NCBI GenBank assembly: GCA_030998225.1
Contig: JAPYXD010000522.1
Coordinates: 2,046,001 to 2,110,000 of the forward strand
Reading direction: 5' to 3'
Length of the DNA: 64,000 nucleotides
Origin: Diplolepis rosae
Taxonomy: Eukaryota > Arthropoda > Insecta > Hymenoptera > Diplolepididae
Shown: piece after piece, positions 12,148 through 23,492 of the stretch
Layout of the letters: each line of letters opens with the position of its first letter
Numbering within the stretch: position 1 is the stretch's first letter
Translations under genes and position numbers: made by a program
The notes under the pieces: generated by a model
Told to the model about the DNA's origin: nothing
The model's database searches: none
Seen by the model: only the letters and a program-made list of their open reading frames with translations

Positions 12148-12289
12148 TTAGCATATGTGATTTAATTTTATTTTAAATAAGAATAAGACAATTCGTAAGA
12201 CAGGAAATGGCTGAAATTTAAAAATTAAGCATCTTGAAAAAAAAGAAGGCCAAGCTTTGCGACACTTAACTAGTCTTCATCGATCTGTA

Positions 12290-13099
12290 CATTTTAAAAA
12301 TTTAAAATGTGTTAAAAATATGTACTAGCAAATTTTATAGTAATGAATACTTTTTGTCATGTGAAACAAAATTTATTTTTCAATGCAAAGAACATGCCAA
12401 TGAAGCTGTAGAGATGTTAGCATATGTGATTTAATTTTATTTTAAATAAGAATGAGACAATTCGTAAGACAGGAAATGGCTGAAATTTAAAAATTTAGCG
12501 TTTTGAAAAAAAATGCATGCCAAGCTTTGCGACACTTAACTAGTCATCATCGATCTGTACATGTTAGAAATTTAAAATATGTTAAAAATATGTACTAGAA
12601 AATTTTATAGTAATGAATATTTTTTGTTACATTTACAAATTTTTAATTGAGTAAATATTTCCCTTCGCATGGTTTTTTATGTTGAACACAGGGCTCAACA
12701 AAATATTTATTTGTCATTTCATTCGTTTGAAGCTGGAAAAGAAAAATACTTCTATTTATAAGCTTAAGCTTTTTATTTATTTTTAAATATATTTTTAATT
12801 ATATGGGAATAACATAAAAAAAATTTTGTTCAGGGTCTCAAGAATTCTTCATGCGTATTCACAGTATATATTTTACGAAGTTTAATGTGTTCTTTTTTTA
12901 TTTTGTATTAATTGATTTATGCAAAATGTGTATTTTATGCCCTGGAATCATTTTAGGAACATTTTTTCATTTCATATTGTTCAGAAACTTAATTATTTAA
13001 AATTTTTTAAATATTTGTCTATTAGTACAATGCTTTTGTAGAGCGTGCCGCGTGCAGCGCCGCTCTGGTGAGAAAACTTCGCACATAGAAACTATAATC
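12290..13099. repeat. Right inverted arm of P-like element
   Basis: Reverse complement of 9290-10089. It contains subunits with CAAAGAACATGCCAATGAAG and AAAAATATGTACTAG spaced about 267 bp apart, and ends in CTTCGCACATAGAAACTATA. Confidence 0.75.
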
Positions 13100-13365
13100 A
13101 CTAAGGAACCGCCATTTTGTTTTTAGTCGGACAGGGCTGGCCGTACTCAGCCCCCGGAATCTCTGGAGTTGAAAATGTCACAGATGTTGACCGTTGGTCA
13201 CCGTGGCGCTGGCTGTTCATGAGGCCGACCTTATACAGATTAGCATTATAGAACATTGAAATTTAACGTTTTTTTGTGAAAAATTGGTGTCTGAAGTGCT
13301 TTTGTGTGCTTTTTAGGTAAATTGGAATGGTTTTAACAGTCGCTGATATAAAAATTTAAGTGAAA

Positions 13366-13452
13366 ATGCGAAAATTTGTTGCTGTAGGTTGCAAAACAGG
13401 CCACACGTAATGCTCTGAAAAAGTGCATTGTTTTGGGGTTTATTTATCATGA
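13366..13452 (+). pseudogene. Possible THAP-domain relic
   Basis: The frame from ATG 13366 reads MRKFVAVGCKTGHT, then a stop, then CSEKVHCFGVYLS. This resembles the start of a THAP zinc finger (Cys...Cys followed by a K-V-x-x-F block), the DNA-binding domain of P-like transposases and some host regulators. It is too short and too broken for certainty. It may be the first exon of another P-type copy. Confidence 0.3.
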
Positions 13453-13550
13453 GCGCCTTTAACTTATTAAAATTTAATCTATACTAAATTTAAAACGCTT
13501 TGAATAAAAAAATCAACAAAGCTGACAGACTGAACTTAAGGTATTATAGA

Positions 13551-14261
13551 TAGGGATGGGCGATCTTCAAAACAAAGAATTGATTTTTAAATTATTGATT
13601 CAATTTGATCGATTAAGCGGTTAAAAAGATCGATTTTTGAATCGATCTTCAAAAATCGATACCTTTTTCTGAAAATGAAAATTTCTGTAAAATAACCTTT
13701 TTTTAAAATGTTTTATAACAATTGGAGATATAATTGTTACTTGCATATTTTGTGAATTTGAATTATCAAAATAAAAAAGTGTTTATATCAATAAAAAAGG
13801 AAATTCGGCTTAAAAAACACACTATATTTGCGAATCAGGAACGTTTTTTATTTTTTTAAATTGCACAATTTTTAAAGCAATGCGTATTATTAGTGATAAA
13901 GTTTTTGACATAAAAATGAAGTATTACTACAAAGTTTATAATATTAATATACTTTGAACTTTGTATATCACTTAAAGTATTATTTATGATAAAATTTCTG
14001 GCATAAATATGAAGTATTACTATAAAGTTTATAATATTAATATACTTTGTATATCACATTAAGGATATTCTCGTGGTCGACCCCTTGATCTCACTTTTAA
14101 ACTAAAAAACAGTTCATAGGAACAGTTCATAGAAATAGGAAACAGGAAAAAAAGAAAGGAGAATCGTTCGTAAAGATCGAAAAAAAATATCAATCCAACC
14201 GATTAATCGAGTAAAAAATTCCGTAGATTCCGTAGAATCGAATCGAGATCGCCCATCCCTA
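13551..14261. mobile_element. hAT-type MITE with 8-bp TSD
   Basis: The ends are TAGGGATGGGCGAT and its complement ATCGCCCATCCCTA, flanked by perfect ATTATAGA duplications at 13543-13550 and 14262-14269. The 711-bp body is AT-rich, with internal ATCGATTTTTGAA palindromes near the left end and a duplicated AATATACTTTG... block at about 13950-14050. No transposase. 8-bp duplications are characteristic of hAT elements. Confidence 0.88.
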
Positions 14262-15074
14262 ATTATAGATAAAATACACATAATAAATTATGTGCATGTG
14301 AGATCTAAATATCCATTATATTATTATGAAATATAGTATATTATGTTGATTATTATTTATTACAAACATCTTTGTTCTTAGTGTTTTCAAATACTTATAA
14401 AGGAATTTTATAAATTCTTTATATTTGTTACTTTTTCAAATGTACGTTCATTCCTTATGTGAAAGTTTTGTTCATAAAAATGTAATTTTTTCAATTACTG
14501 AGAAGTTTTAAAATATAAAATACAAAGTGTCCTATAATAAAATCTAATTTTTCTAACAAAATCAAGATGATATAATTAATACCCGTATTATAATTCAATT
14601 TGATGGAATTTCAATAGCCAATTTTTCTATTATAATATGTAAGACTGATATAATATCAATAATATTGATAATATAAATAAATATTGTATTTTTATTTAAT
14701 AATCACAATGTAAATATTAATGTTAAAACGAAGATAACAGAACTTTGATTTCAATTTCCAGCCAGAATTACAAAGACAATTTTCGCCCAAATTTCAAGCA
14801 TATTACCCTTTATATCAGTAAAAATTGCTTTAAATAATATTTAAAACTTTCTAGTTTAATGTGTTGTAAAAAAAATATGATCAAGTAGTTTTTATACCCA
14901 AAAATTTAATTTTTATGCATTTTTCCCATGCATTAAAATGAATTCACGCCTCATGAACAATCAGCGCCCCTAGCGGCCACGGTCAATTCTTGTGATATTT
15001 TCGTTTCGCGGATTACGTGCATTCTGGCTAAGATGCAGGGGGCTGGCCGTACTTCACAAAACACGAAATTATGT
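14262..15074. other. Noncoding AT-rich stretch upstream of URB1
   Basis: No gene recognised. At about 14945-14990 a ~40-bp block is the inverse of 13185-13225 (shared TTCATGAGG and GGGCTGGCCGTACT words), so part of it is repetitive. Confidence 0.4.
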
Positions 15075-15262
15075 TCTGCCAAGTACTTAGTTAGGAAACT
15101 TCCCGATGAGGGCACGTGTGTTCCTTGGCTGCAAAATGGCGGCATCCACGGTTTATAAGCATCGTGTATTGGGCGTCGCCATTTTGCACCCAGGGAACAT
15201 ACATGCCCTCATCGGGAAGTTTTGTAACTATGTACTGGGCAGAACTTCATTTCGGGAATGGA
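15075..15262. repeat. Palindromic repeat just 5' of URB1 coding
   Basis: Left and right arms pair through GTTCTGCC.AGTAC, GAAACTTCCCGATGAGGGCA and CAAAATGGCG / CGCCATTTTG. It lies about 370 bp before the first recognised URB1 coding exon. CAAAATGGCG contains the GATGGCG/AAATGGCG core found in many housekeeping promoters, so a promoter role is possible, but a palindromic MITE explains it equally well. Confidence 0.5.
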
Positions 15263-15634
15263 TATATGGAGATTGGTCTCCTTATATCTAGTCTCCATGG
15301 CTGCACCCAACCCGAAATCTAGAAACTCTAGAAATACCTAATTGTATACAAAAAGTTAACCTATACAGTTCCACGTGTTATGGAATCAACGCGAAAAAAT
15401 ATTTAATATATGAAATAAATAGTCAGAAAGCTCAAGATAAGTAAATGATACTGCTATTTTGTACTGTATCCATTTCAAAACGTAAGTTGTTATTTACTTT
15501 AATTGGTCTTAACAATTTTTTGAAATTGGATTAAATTTAACTGATGTTTACTTATATTCTCGCAAAATAAATTTAAAAGAACCAATATCTAATATGTTCT
15601 TTCAATTTTTACTTTCTCCAGAAAGAGATCAAGG

Positions 15635-18600
15635 ATGACAAAGTCGATTAATTCTGAAGGCATAATGAACGAAATAAAAAAAGCTTTATTGTCAGAAAGC
15701 AAAGTTAATATTAACAATTTGTTTACCGGGAATAGAACTGTAGCCTTCAAATATGTAAATGTTGAAATAAAAATAAATTATTCACTCACAAAATACCAGG
15801 CCGTGACTCTTTTAAGAATGTCAATGTTTCATTTATTGCAATATGTTGAAAAAAGTACACTGACAGAATACAATAATTACAACTGCAGGATCATTATAAT
15901 ATCACTCTTACACATGGCAAAAGATTTAGAGTCTGAAAACGAAGTAACCATTCTTAAAGAATGTGCTAACTCTATTTTTAAGAATCCTCTTGTCCTGCAA
16001 AATTTTTTACCTGTCTACAAAAAGAAGGATTTTATGAAGAAATCGTTCACAGATACTTTTTTAGAAATATGTCTCACTCTTTATAATTTAAACAAGGAGT
16101 GCATGTGTTTTCACATAAATAATGTCTACAAGGAGAAACTAATATCTCAGTTGAAATCAGCACGCGAAAAAAGCAAAAGCAAAGAGAAAATCAAAGAAAG
16201 TATCATAGCAGAGTTTTTTGAAGTACTTCAGTTGACTGCCTCCGAGATGATAGAGTTATTGGAAATAGTAATGGAATTGCCAAGTAACAGGTTTTGGTCA
16301 CCTGAAAAGACTTCCTTATCCATTTGGGGTATCGTTGTACCTAAGATCCTAGAAGCATGTTTCCAATTAAACTATTTCTCTGACAGAAGTTTATTTCCAT
16401 TAAATTTAGACCTTTTCAAGAAATGTTTAACATACCTAGTACAATTAAAAGCTTGTAAAATTGACACAGTTTTATGGGAAAGCATTATATGCAAATATTT
16501 AAAACGTTTTCCTCATAATATTGCATATGTTGACAAAAGTAAGTATTGTACTAGTATTTGAAAATGCATTTGTATTTAATATAATGGCTTTAAATTTTAA
16601 TGAAATTCTTTTTTTAGCAATATTTTTATCATTACTTCATAGTTCAATGAATTCAGCATCGATAGAACTTATTTCGCTTCTAATTAATAGAAATACTGCA
16701 GTTATTCCACAAGTTATGAAGTTTATCAACAAGGATGAGAATATCCAGAAAAGTAACTTGATTTTTACATTTTTGGGAAGCAACTTGACTTTTAATTGGG
16801 ATAAACAATTCCTACTTAAGCTGTATAAACTGCATAAAAATGAGATTGTTAAATATGTCACTGAACCTGCGGATAAAATTTCCTGGATTCATGAAAACAT
16901 AAAAGCTGTGATATATCTAGTTGAATCCAGCGTTGGTTAGTTAGAATTTATATTTATTATTTATATTTATTTATTTTTGTTATATTTATATTTTATATAT
17001 TTTCTAGAGCCAGAGACTTGTCAACAGATTTATAACACTATTTTGGTCAATGGAGACAAACTTGATAAAGTGGATTTGGAATATGTTCTACTACTGCAGA
17101 GTTTGTTTAGAAAATCAGAGGCCTTTAAAGAATTCGCACAAGTACTTGTACATCTGCTAGCATCTACATTGAAATTGTGTAAAAATAGGGCCTCATTATC
17201 TAAAAATAAGAAGAAGCTAGAATTTCTTTGTCAGTCACTAATCGAAACGGTAGAAATTTTAAAAACTAACGAGAAGAATTTGATACTTGAAGAGCTAGGT
17301 CGAAACCACTCGTGGCCACAATTTGTGAGGTTTTCGTTGACGCAAGGTTTAAAGTCAACAGAGGAAGACAATTCATCAGTCAATATCCTATTGTTGAGAG
17401 CTTTAATCTCAGCTTGTAACGTGTCATATAATGATAATAGCAACGATGAGTACGTTAAAACTATTTTCGGATTGGCCACAAATCATTCGGAGTACGCAGA
17501 TATTATGTTGAGTTTGACAAGAATTAAAAGTAAGCGTATGGTAGATAAGTTTTAGAAAAATTTCAAGCAAACATTTTTTTTATTTGTATTAACTTTTTTC
17601 AGGATATTTGGTTGAATTAATATTGGTATTGATTCGAAAAAATACATCTATAATGGTTTCAAGCCACATTCCTTTTTATTTAGCAGCATACAACGCCACG
17701 CTCAGTGAGAGTGATCAATTTCTCCTATTGGTAAGGGTATAAATTAGAAAACAACTAGACTTCCAGTATTCAGAGAGATCATGGCTATTTCATGAATACA
17801 AAGGTTCTTCAAAGTTGTAGTAATATTATATAAAATGCAATAAAATCAAGATTCAATAGTTTTGAATTCTTAGATGTCACAGAGAAACTGTATATTTCAA
17901 ATGCTTGTATTGAAACCACTCAATTTTAGAGAAAAGTCTATAGTCTTTGCATTTTCAGATTATAAAGCATTACGAAAAATGCAACATTAATCTTCAAAAA
18001 TATCGACCATTTCTTTGGGGCAACGCTGCAGCATCTCACTACAGTGTAAAAGAGGACCCAAACACAGCACTGTGGAGACAAGCAAAAGCATCTCAAATTT
18101 TGGAGCTCTTTATGCCTGAAATGGTCAACAATACTATAACAAATTTTCCCGTTAATAGATCTCTAAAGGTAAATTAATTTTATTACATTATCTAACAATC
18201 ACCTTCAAAACTCAAGTATTGATTTTGTACACGGCACTTTGATTATTTTTTTAGGACGATACTTTATGCGCAACAGAGAATGTTTATGATCCTGTTTTCT
18301 ACTTACCACTTTTATGTGAAGTATTATCAGAACATAATCCAGTTCCTTATCACAGAGTCACTCACAGCGGTGCTTTGGCTTTGATGCTAATTTCATGTTG
18401 TAGCAATTGTGATCAAATACGGTTAGCAGCATACACAGATCTTTCGAGATTTTATTTCCATCTGAAAGACCTCAGCGTTAAAAGGTTTGTTATTCAGAGA
18501 ACTTAATGAGATACCTAATTTTTCCCAATCATTTCAGTCGATAATAAGATATTAATTTGAAAATCACGTTCATGTATTTGATATCGGTTTCACTTAAAAA

Positions 18601-19610
18601 ATTATTCAAATTTCAGATCCAATGAAAGATTAATATGGATACGCTTTATCGATGCTTTGCGAAATGGAATAGCTGATTTGGATTCTTCAATAAAACAAAT
18701 TAGCTTGAACGGATTTATTGCAACGTTTTTAGCAAGAGTTTCTATCGTCGGAACACAACCATTACATCCACTCTATTGGCCTTTACATAAATTTTTCATG
18801 GCAAAACCTGCTTTGAAGCTTAACACAATACCAGAATTCAAAAAATTATTTCTCAGTACAGAAGTTGATTACGAAAGTTATAGGCATTGGATCTTGGAAG
18901 TCATTCGCGATGGATTTAAGACAGAAAACGATATTCAAATTGCGATTAACTGTTCCGTATTCAATACATTACTGAGTTTTTATGTTTGTTCATTATCAAA
19001 CAAACCTACAAGGGTACGTATTTATTTGAAATAAAAATTAAATTTATAATTGAAATCAATTAATTTATTGTTCCAGAAACTCATTTTGGAAATAATTAAC
19101 TCGATTGCGAAAATTCCAAAGTCAGCTTTACTTCTGGTTAATTATTATGGGATAATGCCCTGGCTAGATGCTGTAACAGACCGGTTGGATAATTCTGATG
19201 CAGATTTTGTGCCTTTACTGATTGACATTACTGCAAATTTCTTGGACAGTTTCTTAAAAAGAAAAGTGTCAGATAAGTTTCCTTCATTTGTGTTAATGCA
19301 TGTACTACTGACTCTAAAATCGACGCTGACAAGTAAGAATGTTACAATTCCTTCTTTCACAACATATGTAGAAACTTTAGAAAAAGTTCTCGTTTCCAAA
19401 GATTTACACCTACATCAAAAACATATAAAAGATTTATTAGAATTGGCTAAAGACTTGTTAGGATGTATGGAAGAGTGTGAAGATTTATTAGAGAATGGTT
19501 CAACATTTGCAGCGAAGGAAATTAACAATGTGTCAGAAGATGAAGTAGTTATTGCTCGTAAGAGTTTTAGAAAATTAATATTAAGATATCATAGTCATAA
19601 AAAGTCTTGA
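15635..19610 (+). CDS. URB1: URB1/Npa1 nucleolar pre-ribosomal-associated protein (C-terminal half)
   Basis: Eight coding exons: 15635-16538, 16618-16935, 17008-17529, 17603-17730, 17959-18168, 18255-18484, 18617-19013 and 19077-19610. All have GT-AG borders and keep frame, giving about 1,080 aa. The helical-repeat C-terminal part is recognisable as the NopRA1/URB1 region: YDPVFYLPLLCEVLSE, GALALMLISCCS, QIRLAAYTDLSRFY, FLARVSIVGTQPLHPLYW and a basic tail. URB1 is a scaffold of early 60S pre-ribosomes in the nucleolus. Family members are usually about twice this long. The first exon is preceded by an acceptor (CTTTCTCCAG, ending 15621) and stays open back to it. The nearest candidate donor (AAAAC|GTAAGT, about 15479) follows a stop in the joining frame, so either a noncoding first exon splices here or N-terminal exons lie outside the window. 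The alternative is a truncated gene. The family is confident; the 5' end is not. Confidence 0.82.
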
Positions 19611-19822
19611 AAACGAAAAATTAATTGTATATTTTAATTTCGGGGTGGGGAGGGGGTATTTTTTAATTTAGTAAAATGGAAATATATTGTAAATTTATTC
19701 AAAAAATTCGTCTATTTTTGTGTTAAATATCTCCATTAAATCATTTTTAATCATTTTTAAAGCCTAAATATATTATTTATTGAAGCTGAAATGCGAAGGG
19801 ATTCTTCACGTGTCTCCCCTTG

Positions 19823-19828
19823 AATAAA
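19823..19828 (+). terminator. Likely URB1 polyadenylation signal
   Basis: An AATAAA hexamer about 210 bp after the URB1 stop. A G-run (GGGGTGGGGAGGGGG) lies just after the stop at about 19640. Canonical hexamer, position plausible. Confidence 0.5.
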
Positions 19829-20145
19829 ATGATTTAAAAAAATACTCAGAGATTTATATACACGTGTATATATGTTGAACATATGTATGTATATACAATG
19901 AATATAGCTTTTTTACAACAAAAGATAATTGATTAATGTCACTTATCAAAATCTTCGGAAACCCTCATCATCTTATCGAAATTTTCCAGTAAATTAAGTT
20001 CACAGATAGTCAAGTTTTGGACGAAATTTAAAAATCATGAAATTGAAGCAAAAGCTATTTAAAAGAATAAATATTAAAATGGAATTAAATTTTCATAAAA
20101 GTAACTTGAACATAATTCACTGAGTACAAAAGTGCCTTATAAAGA

Positions 20146-21265
20146 ATGAATCTTGCAAAATTTGAAGGAAAGAACGGTGAGTAATATTGTATGTACCTAA
20201 ATTTTTTAAAAATATTTAGAGGTATCCGTTTTAAAATTTCTTTTTCTATTTGTCTAAATCCCAGGACAGAAAATCATTTTTGCAAATGAAAAGTGGTACA
20301 GGGAGCAGACTCTCCGAAACTATTTGAAAAGGCTTAGTAGAAATTCATCTAAAATAAATTTAAATAAGGAACCGAACATTGATTTAAGGGAAACAATTCG
20401 AAGAACCATTAGAGATCTGAAAACCTATCAACCTATAGGTTTAATTCACATCGTATCTTTAAGTAAAGCAATTGGAAGAGTTATAAAAATTCATCATCCA
20501 AGCGCTAATGTCGAGTTCTTGATAGGAACTAGAAATTCTAAAAAAGCTCCTATAGATTTGGAGTTTCACGATGGCCATTGGACCCTCAAAAATAATGAAG
20601 ATCCTGAAGTAGCTCGAGTAGCTCTCAATGACTGCCTTTTCGAAGCTGTTGCCGTTCAAGTCGGTCTTTCACCTGCAGAATTAAGAAAACAAACTATCAT
20701 CGAAATTCAAGTGAATGAATTGAATATTGCGAAAGATGTGAGCAGAATCATGTATCTTGATGAATGGAAAAATGCGCTAGAAATGATGTTAGGAGGAGCC
20801 AGGTATGCTGGTAGTTCTGCTTATGACGCTGGAAGAGTAATAGATAATTCCCAGAATGGAACGTGCTACCCTTCCGGACTACGAGGACATCCTCGTGGAC
20901 ACGCTTCCCATTCAGGTGCATCGGGATCAACTGATTCTGTAGAGAATTATTCTGCCGGTGGATGGAAAACAGGATTTTTGAGCAGAGCAGATCAAAATTA
21001 TGTTGGACATTTAGCCTTCAGTACGGATTACGCTCGAAATGCAATGGATCGTCTCAATAATGGGTCAACGAATGAGGCGGTCCACATAAGCAATAGAGAT
21101 TTAGGAAGAGATGATTTGCCCATGGCAAGAGAATATACATATGGGAGTGCTTCTGGAAGTCCTGAAAGATTTAATCAAGTTACAGCTGTTTTCAGACATT
21201 TTAGCGGTCAATATAAAAATAGAGATGCAGATGTTTTCGTTCATACTTTTTATCCAAGATTTTAA
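20146..21265 (+). CDS. Tandem paralogue 1: uncharacterised OTU-like protein, 343 aa
   Basis: Exon 1 is 20146-20176 (MNLAKFEGKN + 1 nt, donor G|GTGAGT). Exon 2 is 20265-21265 (acceptor AATCCCAG). The intron is phase 1 and 88 bp. No signal peptide or membrane segment is visible, and the N-terminal third is basic. Residues about 111-140 read FHDGHWT ... LNDCLFEAVAVQVG and then AELRKQT. CLF(E)AV followed by an xELR helix resembles the nucleophile region of OTU cysteine peptidases (C134), although the usual Asp three residues earlier is Leu. Downstream come GHPRGHASH (218-226), SVENYSAGGWKTGFLSR (235-251), RHFSG (321-325) and a DVFVHTFYP tail. These are nearly invariant in the neighbour at 21668-22829. 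An intact frame and proper introns argue for a working eukaryotic gene. The function is unknown. An OTU-type deubiquitinase-like fold is a hypothesis. Confidence 0.8.
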
Positions 21266-21502
21266 CTATAGTAAACTAAATTCTTTTTACATCTCGTAAG
21301 GAATATTTTTTTTCGAGAATGAATTTACTTAAAAATTTATAGAGATGAATGTTTAAAAATAGAAAAATATATGATAAAAATCGAACATTTTTTAGTTTTT
21401 TAAATCAGTTTTATAAATTTAATATGAACAGATCGAATTTTATTTTATTTGTTGAAGAGATAGCATTTTTTTTAAACAATGTAGGTAGCTTTTTTTGGTT
21501 AA

Positions 21503-21508
21503 AATAAA
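21503..21508 (+). terminator. Likely polyadenylation signal of paralogue 1
   Basis: AATAAA 238 bp after the stop at 21265 and 160 bp before the ATG of the next gene, so the two genes appear to be separately transcribed. Confidence 0.45.
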
Positions 21509-21667
21509 GTTTGACGCAAAATTTGACAGCGCAACGCACGTAAATTTTAGTTATTAAATTTATTATACAAATAAAATTTAATGTAGATCTAATACAATAC
21601 TCAAAGATTAGCAGTTGAATCTAACTTAGTTAATTTGGCCTTCGGATTAGAATTATAATTAAAAATA

Positions 21668-22829
21668 ATGGACAAAAAGAATTTATTTGCAGATGGTAAG
21701 TCATTTTAAACTTTGTTCAACTCATTTTGATTTTCCAATATTTAGCGTCTATATAAAGAAATGTATTTTCATATTTCTAGGGAAATTTACTTTCCATAAA
21801 AGGCATTCATTGAAAAGGCTTAATAATGGACCAAAAGTTGTCTTTCAAAGTGAAATGTCAAGGTTGGCAAAAGTTTTACGAAATAGATTAATCAGATTAG
21901 GACGAAGAAAGTCGAGGATATACATTAGTGAAGAACCAAATGAAGAAGAAAGAATTAAGGTAAGAAAACTTATCACCGATTTAGAACGACAAGGACCATC
22001 TGGAATAGTGCATTTGAATTTTTTGAGTAGAGCGATTAAAAGAAATATTCGAATTTCGAGACCGAAAAAGAACTTAACATTGGTGATTGGAAAAAAAGGT
22101 TTAAAACAACCACCTCTCGAAATAGATTACCATGAACCTGGTCACTGGACAAAAAAAGGTAATGAAAATCCTAACTGTGATTCTTCAGGATTAAACAATT
22201 GTCTATTTGAAGCAGTTGCCTCTCAAATAAATCGGACATCTGCAGAAATTAGATCCTTAACTCTAAGGGAGATGAAAATCAATAAAAAGGAAATCGCTAG
22301 ACAAATTGCAGTTATGGAAGAACTGGAAACTATTGATCCTTCTGAACTATGGATTGGTGGAGCTAAATACAATGGTAAAAGTGCCAAAGATGCTAAGAAA
22401 ATTCTAGATGATTCGCAAAACGGTACTTGTCATCCAAACAACAAAAAAGGCCATCCGAGAGGCCATGCGTCTCATCCGTCAGCAAAAGGAGAAACTGATT
22501 CCGTAGAGAATTATTCTGCTGGTGGATGGAAAACAGGATTTTTAAGCAGAAGTGATCAAGATTTCGTAACTCATTTAGCGTTGGATTCGGATCCTGGTCA
22601 AGAAAGGATGGAAGATTTGAATGAAGGATTTGAATCAATTGTATTAGAAATAAAAGCACGTGAGTTAGAATATGATGATCTTCCATTGGCTAATGAATAT
22701 AGGAATGGGAAAGCCTTAGGTAAACCTGAACGTTTTCGCACTGTAAAAGCTGTTTTAAGGCATCATTCAGGGAAATTTAAAAACACAAATGCTAATGTTT
22801 TTGTCTACACTTTATATCCAACCCTATAG
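21668..22829 (+). CDS. Tandem paralogue 2: uncharacterised OTU-like protein, 358 aa
   Basis: Exon 1 is 21668-21695 (MDKKNLFAD + 1 nt, donor G|GTAAGT). Exon 2 is 21781-22829 (acceptor ATTTCTAG). The intron is 85 bp and phase 1, exactly as in paralogue 1. An ATG at 21687 read through the intron would give a Phe/Ile-rich start, but the conserved splice makes 21668 the better choice. Shared landmarks are GHWTKKGNENP, LNNCLFEAVASQ (C150, OTU-like), AEIRSLT, SQNGTCHP, GHPRGHASH (233-241), SVENYSAGGWKTGFLSR, RHHSG (336-340) and a NVFVYTLYP tail. The last His of paralogue 1's tail is Tyr here, so that residue is unlikely to be catalytic. GHPRGHASH and RHxSG keep the conserved histidines. The basic N-terminus is longer than in paralogue 1. 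The tandem orientation indicates local duplication. Function unknown. Confidence 0.8.
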
Positions 22830-22999
22830 TTGCAACTAAAATCACATCTAAGTACTGCGAAAGTCACATTGAAGATTTAGAAATTAATCCTTAAGGCCAC
22901 TTATGACTTATTCGATCCCTACCTCACCGACACTTTTTTTCATCTGCATTTCCACATTAATTGAGATATCGAGTTCAAACTTTGAGTAATTAAGGGGTA

Positions 23000-23492
23000 C
23001 AGGGCCGCCTCTACCATATAGGCGAAATATTCAACCGCTTAGGGCGGCAAAGTCGGAGTGAAATTTTCATTTTTATAACAAGAAATCGATGGAAAAAATA
23101 TAAAATATCCGTCTCTTATTTTAAATTCACCACAAAAAATGAAAGCGCTGCCTAGTGATTAATTAATTAAATACAATTAATGTTATTCATGCATACAAAA
23201 GTGCATATGTCATATACATTTTCTTATGCAATTGGCATATCTTATGTTAATGCACTTTTTCTGAGGTCATTCTGATAAATTTCTATTTTCATTGAAAGAA
23301 AAAGGTGTAAATTTATACTAATGTAATATTTTAACAGTGGTATTTTGTGCTCCCTTTTATTGTTTATGAAGGGTGCTAATGAAAATATAACTCCAGATTG
23401 CTTAATATAAAGATAGATTAATCTATCCTCAAATTGAAGGGGCGCAAATATTTATTCTGCCCAGGGCGCCAAATTTTCTTAAGCCGGCCCTG
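23000..23492. mobile_element. hAT-type MITE, perfect 8-bp TSD
   Basis: The ends CAGGGCCGCC and GGCCGGCCCTG-type complement (...AAGCCGGCCCTG) are flanked by AAGGGGTA at 22992-22999 and 23493-23500. The 493-bp body is noncoding. It sits 170 bp after the stop of paralogue 2, before any AATAAA. The next hexamer on this strand is at about 23697, beyond the insertion. Confidence 0.88.

Larger units (their letters stand above)
9290..13099 (+). mobile_element. P/THAP9-like DNA transposon, decayed
   Basis: The element is bounded by inverted ends GATTATAGTTTCTATGTGCG (9291-9310, and its complement at about 13080-13098). The inverted arms are about 800 bp long. Between them is a broken 3' portion of a P-element/THAP9-type transposase. 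A ~267-bp subrepeat containing the end of the transposase frame occurs about three times on the right and, inverted, twice on the left. A LINE tail is nested at 11695-12147. I found no clear flanking duplication, so the exact ends are uncertain by a few bases. Confidence 0.7.

Noticed and set aside
15075..15262. Definite URB1 promoter
   Set aside because: It has an AAATGGCG-type core, but it is also a near-perfect palindrome that a MITE would explain, and no transcription start evidence is available.
21687..21780. Alternative start of paralogue 2 reading through the first 32 codons upstream of 21783
   Set aside because: This stretch has a donor at 21696 and an acceptor at 21780 that match the exon structure of paralogue 1. 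The peptide it would encode has no counterpart there.
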